A DNA stretch of 48,763 nucleotides from Lachnospiraceae bacterium (lineage in GTDB: Bacteria; Bacillota; Clostridia; Lachnospirales; Lachnospiraceae), in contig JAQWCI010000002.1 of NCBI GenBank assembly GCA_028706005.1, positions 1-48,763 on the forward strand, read 5' to 3'. A program made the translations under genes and the position numbers. The notes under the pieces were generated by a model. That model saw only the letters and a list, made by a program, of their open reading frames with translations. It was not told where the DNA came from and did not search any database. Within the stretch, counting starts at the first letter, position 1; each line of letters begins with the position of its first letter. This document shows positions 44,620-48,763 of this stretch, in pieces.

Positions 44620-44955
44620 ATGGCAAAACACGGTGGTGGATACATGGGCGGGATGCCCGGGAACATGAACAATCTGATGAAACAGGCGCAGCGCATGCAG
44701 CGCCAGATGGAAGAGAGCAAGAAGGAACTTGAAGAGAAGGAATTTACTGCTGATGCCGGCGGCGGAGCTGTTAAGGTGACGCTCACCGGAGACAAGAAGG
44801 TAAAAGACCTTACCATATCACCAGATGCTGTAGATCCGGAAGACGTAGAGATGCTTCAGGATATGATAGTTGCTGCCCTCAACGAGGCAATGAAGAAGGT
44901 CGATGATGCGGGTGAGCAGGTTTACGGCGGAATGGCCGGGGGACTGGGACTCTGA
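44620..44955 (+). CDS. ebfC: YbaB/EbfC family nucleoid-associated protein
   Basis: 111 aa DNA-binding dimer. N-terminal Gly/Met-rich stretch (GGYMGGMPGNMNNLMKQAQRM), helix QRQMEESKKELEEKEFTA, then GGGAVKVTLTGDKKVKDLTISPDAVDPED, the typical three-stranded sheet. Length and position between dnaX and recR are standard. Start at 44620 has AAGGTGG upstream. Confidence 0.95.
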   Translation: MAKHGGGYMGGMPGNMNNLMKQAQRMQRQMEESKKELEEKEFTADAGGGAVKVTLTGDKKVKDLTISPDAVDPEDVEMLQDMIVAALNEAMKKVDDAGEQVYGGMAGGLGL

Positions 44956-44958
44956 TCC

Positions 44959-45558
44959 ATGGATCTTTACAGCGGACATTTTAACAGATTAATAGATGAA
45001 CTCGCAGCACTCCCCGGTATTGGCAGAAAGTCGGCACAGCGCATGGCTTTCTATATTATCAGCATGTCTGATGCCAGAGTTAAGAAGCTTGCTGCGTCAA
45101 TAACTGACGCCAAGGCAAATGTGCACTACTGCAAAATATGCCAGAACCTGACAGATACAGACATCTGCCCGATCTGTGCCAATGCGAAGAGAGACCATTC
45201 GACAATAATGGTGGTGGAGACTTCGCAGGATCTTGCGGCATATGAGCGGACAGGCAAATATGAGGGCATTTATCATGTTTTGCATGGAGCAATATCGCCA
45301 ATGCTCGGCATCGGTCCCGGCGATATCAGACTCGGAGAACTCATGGAACGGCTGAAGTCTGATGAAGTCAAAGAGGTGATAATCGCCACGAATTCCAGCC
45401 TTGAAGGGGAGACTACGGCCATGTATATCGGCAGGCTTATAAAACCGCTGGGAATCAAAGTGACGAGAATTGCGAGCGGCGTCCCTGTGGGCGGGGACCT
45501 TGAGAACATTGATGAGGTCACGCTGCTTCGGGCACTTGATGGCAGAACAGAAATCTGA
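44959..45558 (+). CDS. recR: Recombination mediator RecR
   Basis: Acts with RecO and RecF to load RecA on gapped DNA. 199 aa. Helix-hairpin-helix LAALPGIGRKSAQRMAFYI, C4 zinc finger CKICQNLTDTDICPIC, TOPRIM domain with MVVETSQDLAAYERTG and YHVLHGAISPM, and C-terminal TRIASGVPVGGDLENIDEVTL. Begins 3 nt after ebfC, so the two are translated together. Confidence 0.97.
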   Translation: MDLYSGHFNRLIDELAALPGIGRKSAQRMAFYIISMSDARVKKLAASITDAKANVHYCKICQNLTDTDICPICANAKRDHSTIMVVETSQDLAAYERTGKYEGIYHVLHGAISPMLGIGPGDIRLGELMERLKSDEVKEVIIATNSSLEGETTAMYIGRLIKPLGIKVTRIASGVPVGGDLENIDEVTLLRALDGRTEI

Positions 45559-45575
45559 ATAATGGAGGGGTAAAC

Positions 45576-46622
45576 ATGAGCGTAACAAAGGTTGATTTTG
45601 GTGAGGCAGGTGGACGCAGGGCGAATCTTTTCCTGATAGAAAATGCGGGAATAACTCTGAAGGTCACGGATTTCGGAGCGTGTCTTGCAGGTCTTATCGT
45701 GCCGGATAAGGACGGAAACAAGGCGGATGTCGTCGCAGGCTATGGGGATGTCGGCGGCTATACGGACAATTCATGTTTTCTCGGAGCGACAATAGGACCC
45801 AGCGCCAACAGAATCGCCGGCGCAAAACTCACTATAGACGGCAAAACATATCATATGGCAGTAAATGAGAACGAGAATAATCTTCATACAGATTTTGCCG
45901 GGGGCAGTCACAAGAGGTTCTGGGACAGCGAAGTGCTCGGGGACGGAGTGAAGTTTTCGCTGAGTCTTGAAGACGGAGAGTATGGACTTCCGGGCAAACG
46001 CCTGATGCAGATAACCTTCACAGTCACAGACGCAGGCGGCGTGAGGCTTCATTATCACTGCACATCAGATAAGAAGACTCTCTTCAATATGACAAATCAT
46101 GCCTATTACAATCTGGCCGGTGAATCGTCAGGAAAGATGGAAGACCAGGTGCTCCAGCTGTTTGCGGACAGTTATTGCCCTGACAGACCGGATTCTATTC
46201 CTACAGGTGAGATAGCATCGGTAGAGGGGACGCCTCTTGATTTCCGCACGGCAAAACCGATTGGACAGGATATAAACGCTGACTTCGAGCAGCTTCACCT
46301 TGTAGGAGGTTTTGACCACAATTTCGTGATCCGCGGATGGAACGGCGATGGCTCGTTAAAACAAGCGGCATCAGCGTATGATCCGAAGTCCGGGCGTGCA
46401 ATGGATGTCTTTACGACTCTTCCCGGCGTCCAGTTCTATTCCGGCAATTTCATGAAAGAGAAGAACGGAAAAAGCGGCAAGGACTATGTGCCGCGCGATG
46501 CATTCTGTCTTGAAACACAGTATTTTCCGGACAGTGTCAATCATGAAAATTTTGTTCATCCAATATTCGGCGCCGGAGAAGACTATGATTCTGTGACTGA
46601 ATATCGTTTCTGCAACAGGTAA
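45576..46622 (+). CDS. galM: Aldose 1-epimerase (mutarotase)
   Basis: Interconverts alpha and beta anomers of galactose or glucose, feeding galactokinase. 348 aa. Substrate and catalytic marks: LGATIGPSANRI, NNLHTDFAGGSHKRFWD, catalytic His in FNMTNHAYYNLAGE and catalytic Glu in AFCLETQYFPDSVNHENF. GGAGGGG precedes the start by 5 nt. It follows recR by 17 nt, perhaps as a read-through gene; its partner galK is 26 kb away. Confidence 0.93.
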   Translation: MSVTKVDFGEAGGRRANLFLIENAGITLKVTDFGACLAGLIVPDKDGNKADVVAGYGDVGGYTDNSCFLGATIGPSANRIAGAKLTIDGKTYHMAVNENENNLHTDFAGGSHKRFWDSEVLGDGVKFSLSLEDGEYGLPGKRLMQITFTVTDAGGVRLHYHCTSDKKTLFNMTNHAYYNLAGESSGKMEDQVLQLFADSYCPDRPDSIPTGEIASVEGTPLDFRTAKPIGQDINADFEQLHLVGGFDHNFVIRGWNGDGSLKQAASAYDPKSGRAMDVFTTLPGVQFYSGNFMKEKNGKSGKDYVPRDAFCLETQYFPDSVNHENFVHPIFGAGEDYDSVTEYRFCNR

Positions 46623-46674
46623 AGCAAGAACAGTGGTCTTACCTGCATCACCGCATGGAATACGGGGATAATGT

Positions 46675-47967
46675 ATGGCAGTTGTAAAATTTCATGTTCC
46701 CGATCGCGGGCCTGATCGCGACAATAATAATGATGATCAGGACAGGGAATACGACGAACAAATTGAAGATGGTTCTTATGATGGCAGTGGCGGTAATGAC
46801 AGATCCCAGTCAGCGGGAGAAGCTCGTCGGCGCAAAATGACGCGCAAACAGAAAATGAGCCTTCTGCTCCGGATAGCAGTGTTCACATGTATTATGGCTG
46901 CGGTTATTGTTTTTATAATTCAGCAGCAGAGTGAGCGGGTCTACAGTGGCTCGGAATTTCGTGAGGTGACGACTGTAACGATCCCCAGTGCGGCGACATG
47001 CCTTAATCTTGGAAATAATATTCTCATCTACAGCAAAGACGGCGCCAGCTGTATGAATCAAAGCGGCAGTACACTGTGGTCAATATCATATGAGATGCAG
47101 CAGCCGGTCGTGTCTGTATGCGGCAATATTGCGGCTATCGGTGATTATGAGGGGAGTACTGTCCACATTCTCAATGCGACGGAGGGTGAGGTAGGAACGA
47201 TTGCGACCAATATGCCGCTCCGTACGCTGTCAGTTGCATCAAACGGAGAGGTGGCTGCAGTTCTGGAGGACTCAGCTACGACATGGATCTATATTTTTGA
47301 CATTCAGGGGAATACCATCGCCTATGTCAAACGCACTATGGAACAGAGCGGGTACCCGATCGCGGTCACGCTCTCGCCTAACGGTACGCTCATGTGCTGT
47401 TCACAGCTTACAGTCGAATCTTCTTCTGTCAAAACAAGTGTTGCGTTCTATAATTTCGGTGCCGTAGGGCAGAGTGAGACTGACAGACTGGTCGCAGGTT
47501 ATGATTACGAAGGCGAGGTCGCGCCTTATGTCAGATTCCTTTCGAATAATGTCGCAGTTTCGGTATCTGACACAAGAACAACTTTCTATTCCGGAGACGA
47601 AAAGCCGGCAAGCGGCACAAATATATTCTATAAGTCTGATCTGGAAGGAGTATGGAGCAGTGACAGCTATGTTGCCCTTCTATTTGCTGATCCCGCCGGA
47701 GAAGAGGCGTATACGCTCGATATTTATAACGCATCCGGGAAAGAGGTCGGAAGCATTCCCTTTACCATGGATTACACGTCCGTGCAGTTTTTCGGGGACA
47801 GAGTGGTGATAGATGACGGACAAAGCATGCTTCTTTATTCAGTCAACGGTACACTTCAGTATTCGGGGAGCATGGGAGATGCGGTGAGTCTTGTTTTGCC
47901 TTCGACATCAGCGAACAGGCTGACGCTTGTCACAAAAAGCAGTATCAAAACTATGATATTGAAGTAA
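46675..47967 (+). CDS. DUF5711 family membrane-anchored protein
   Basis: 430 aa. Acidic disordered N-terminus (DRDNNNDDQDREYDEQIEDG), basic patch RRRKMTRKQK, one membrane helix (about 62-83, LLLRIAVFTCIMAAVIVFII), then about 340 residues outside the cell with repeated four-strand blades (for example ILIYSKDGASCMNQSGSTLW), like a seven-bladed propeller. Function unknown; the topology suits an envelope scaffold. No strong SD precedes it (GGGGATAATGT). It is followed 46 nt later by a CvpA gene, a pairing that suggests a shared envelope role. Confidence 0.75.
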   Translation: MAVVKFHVPDRGPDRDNNNDDQDREYDEQIEDGSYDGSGGNDRSQSAGEARRRKMTRKQKMSLLLRIAVFTCIMAAVIVFIIQQQSERVYSGSEFREVTTVTIPSAATCLNLGNNILIYSKDGASCMNQSGSTLWSISYEMQQPVVSVCGNIAAIGDYEGSTVHILNATEGEVGTIATNMPLRTLSVASNGEVAAVLEDSATTWIYIFDIQGNTIAYVKRTMEQSGYPIAVTLSPNGTLMCCSQLTVESSSVKTSVAFYNFGAVGQSETDRLVAGYDYEGEVAPYVRFLSNNVAVSVSDTRTTFYSGDEKPASGTNIFYKSDLEGVWSSDSYVALLFADPAGEEAYTLDIYNASGKEVGSIPFTMDYTSVQFFGDRVVIDDGQSMLLYSVNGTLQYSGSMGDAVSLVLPSTSANRLTLVTKSSIKTMILK

Positions 47968-48013
47968 ACATGTTGTTGCTGAACCGGGTACATTACAGAA
48001 AAGAACATAAACT

Positions 48014-48406
48014 ATGATTGATTTTTACGTGATCCTTCTAATATTGGTTTTCGTCGCCGTCATGATGTCATTTATGACAAGCGGATTCAGGAAAGGCGCG
48101 GCACATACTTTATCATCGGTGTTTTCGCTCGCAGCTGCGGCAGCCTGCCTGTATTTTCTGTCTGAGGCAGTGCAGGCGTTTCTTAATGCGCATCTTGGCG
48201 GTCTCATTTCAGGACTTGTCATGCTGGCATTGGTCGTTTTCCTGTATAAAATATTCCACCTCTTTTTCAGCGCAATAAATATAATAGCCAAACTCCCTGT
48301 AGTCAATTGGCTTGACAAGGGTCTGGGCCTTGTACTGGGATTGGTGGAAGGCTTTTTTATCCTTTATCTTCTTCAGTACCTTCTTGAGCACTATCTTCTT
48401 GTTTGA
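48014..48406 (+). CDS. CvpA family membrane protein
   Basis: 130 aa with four hydrophobic segments (VILLILVFVAVMMSFM, TLSSVFSLAAAAACLYFL, LISGLVMLALVVFLYKIF, GLGLVLGLVEGFFILYLLQYLL). Conserved family pieces are SGFRKGAAHTLSS and LDKGLGLVLGLVEG. CvpA proteins are tied to colicin V production in E. coli and to envelope integrity; the biochemical role is unknown. No good SD is visible (AGAAAAGAAC). It ends the gene run before the long non-coding stretch. Confidence 0.82.
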   Translation: MIDFYVILLILVFVAVMMSFMTSGFRKGAAHTLSSVFSLAAAAACLYFLSEAVQAFLNAHLGGLISGLVMLALVVFLYKIFHLFFSAINIIAKLPVVNWLDKGLGLVLGLVEGFFILYLLQYLLEHYLLV

Positions 48407-48483
48407 ATGCAATATTCTTTTAGCATCAGCCTGTGTATTACGAATCCCGATAGTGTATGAGAAAACAACATTTAGTATGATGC

Positions 48484-48508
48484 ACAACAAGATTCCACAT
48501 CTTGTTGT
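48484..48508. other. Stem-loop after cvpA
   Basis: ACAACAAGAT/ATCTTGTTGT, 10 bp with a TCCAC loop and no U-tract. Possibly the end structure of the preceding transcript. No gene is seen from 48407 to the window end. Confidence 0.4.
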
Positions 48509-48581
48509 TCCTGATCGGCAAAACCCGGAAACACGCATAAATACTTAATGGAATGATTATTTTATTATTCGATTTTAGGCG

Positions 48582-48610
48582 TTGCTTTTTAAAAACGCTG
48601 ATGCTATAAT
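48582..48610 (+). promoter_or_regulatory. Upstream promoter P1 of the downstream unit
   Basis: TTGCTT (48582-48587), 17-nt spacer, TATAAT (48605-48610). First of two tandem promoters at the end of the window. Confidence 0.65.
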
Positions 48611-48704
48611 GCATTTTGCCGCTCGAAAAAAGGAGTGGTGGACAGCAGATATCACAGCTGGTAATACACTGAAAACGGATGTAAAAAATAAGTTAAAAAA
48701 CATG

Positions 48705-48733
48705 TTGACAGTGATCGGATGTGATGATATGAT
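48705..48733 (+). promoter_or_regulatory. Downstream promoter P2, near-consensus (rRNA-type)
   Basis: TTGACA (48705-48710), 17-nt spacer, TATGAT (48728-48733), with an A-rich tract (AAAAAATAAGTTAAAAAA) just upstream that would serve as an UP element. The G-rich start region (GCGCCGGGGGAAC) follows. Tandem spaced strong promoters of this kind usually precede rRNA operons in Firmicutes; the gene itself is outside the window. Confidence 0.75.
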
Positions 48734-48763
48734 GTCAGAGTTGCGCCGGGGGAACACCTCGAG

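Overview
The window reads as chromosomal DNA of a low-to-moderate G+C anaerobic Firmicute, most likely Lachnospiraceae or a close clostridial relative. Evidence for this is LL-diaminopimelate aminotransferase (DapL), strong AGGAGG-type ribosome sites, the dnaX-ebfC-recR block followed by DUF5711 and CvpA genes, a C-GCAxxG-C-C protein, a DUF4080 radical SAM protein, a GH130 phosphorylase and a TelA/XpaC pair. I saw no phage, transposase, integrase or CRISPR array. The species is an inference from gene content, not a match.

Layout. 1-8150 is a nitrogen-assimilation block: glnA (minus, cut by the window edge), pyrG, dapL, asnB and an ammonium transporter fused to a PII domain. Three of its promoter regions share an imperfect dyad (TTGTATnCnTGTATACAA), and both glnA and asnB have a strong promoter followed at once by an intrinsic terminator. 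8365-12317 holds maf, a soluble hybrid sensor kinase, rsuA and a C-GCAxxG-C-C protein. 12532-15526 is an ABC importer (lipoprotein, permease, ATPase). 15609-17764 (minus) is a DMT exporter and a GT-C type membrane protein; mscL and galK follow. 19742-23803 is a PLP decarboxylase, XpaC-like and TelA-like set.

24077-33539 is the centrepiece: a ten-gene Mrp/Mbh-type membrane complex in the order E-F-G-MbhD-(MbhE+MrpB fusion)-C-D followed by three more antiporter-like subunits, with no hydrogenase, formate dehydrogenase or other redox module attached. It probably couples Na+ and H+ movement. Some intergenic gaps inside the operon carry tandem stem-loops without U-tracts.

33673-38502 is a patch with decay: a MATE transporter fused to a GHKL (anti-sigma-like) ATPase domain, broken by one in-frame amber codon; a convergent intact MATE gene; a secreted SLH-domain protein; and a TetR regulator cut off after its DNA-binding domain. 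38531-48406 returns to housekeeping and sugar genes: a B12-binding radical SAM protein, GH130 phosphorylase, tRNA-Ser(CGA), phosphofructokinase, dnaX, ebfC, recR, galM, DUF5711 and CvpA. The window ends with two tandem near-consensus promoters that look like the start of an rRNA operon or another highly expressed unit.
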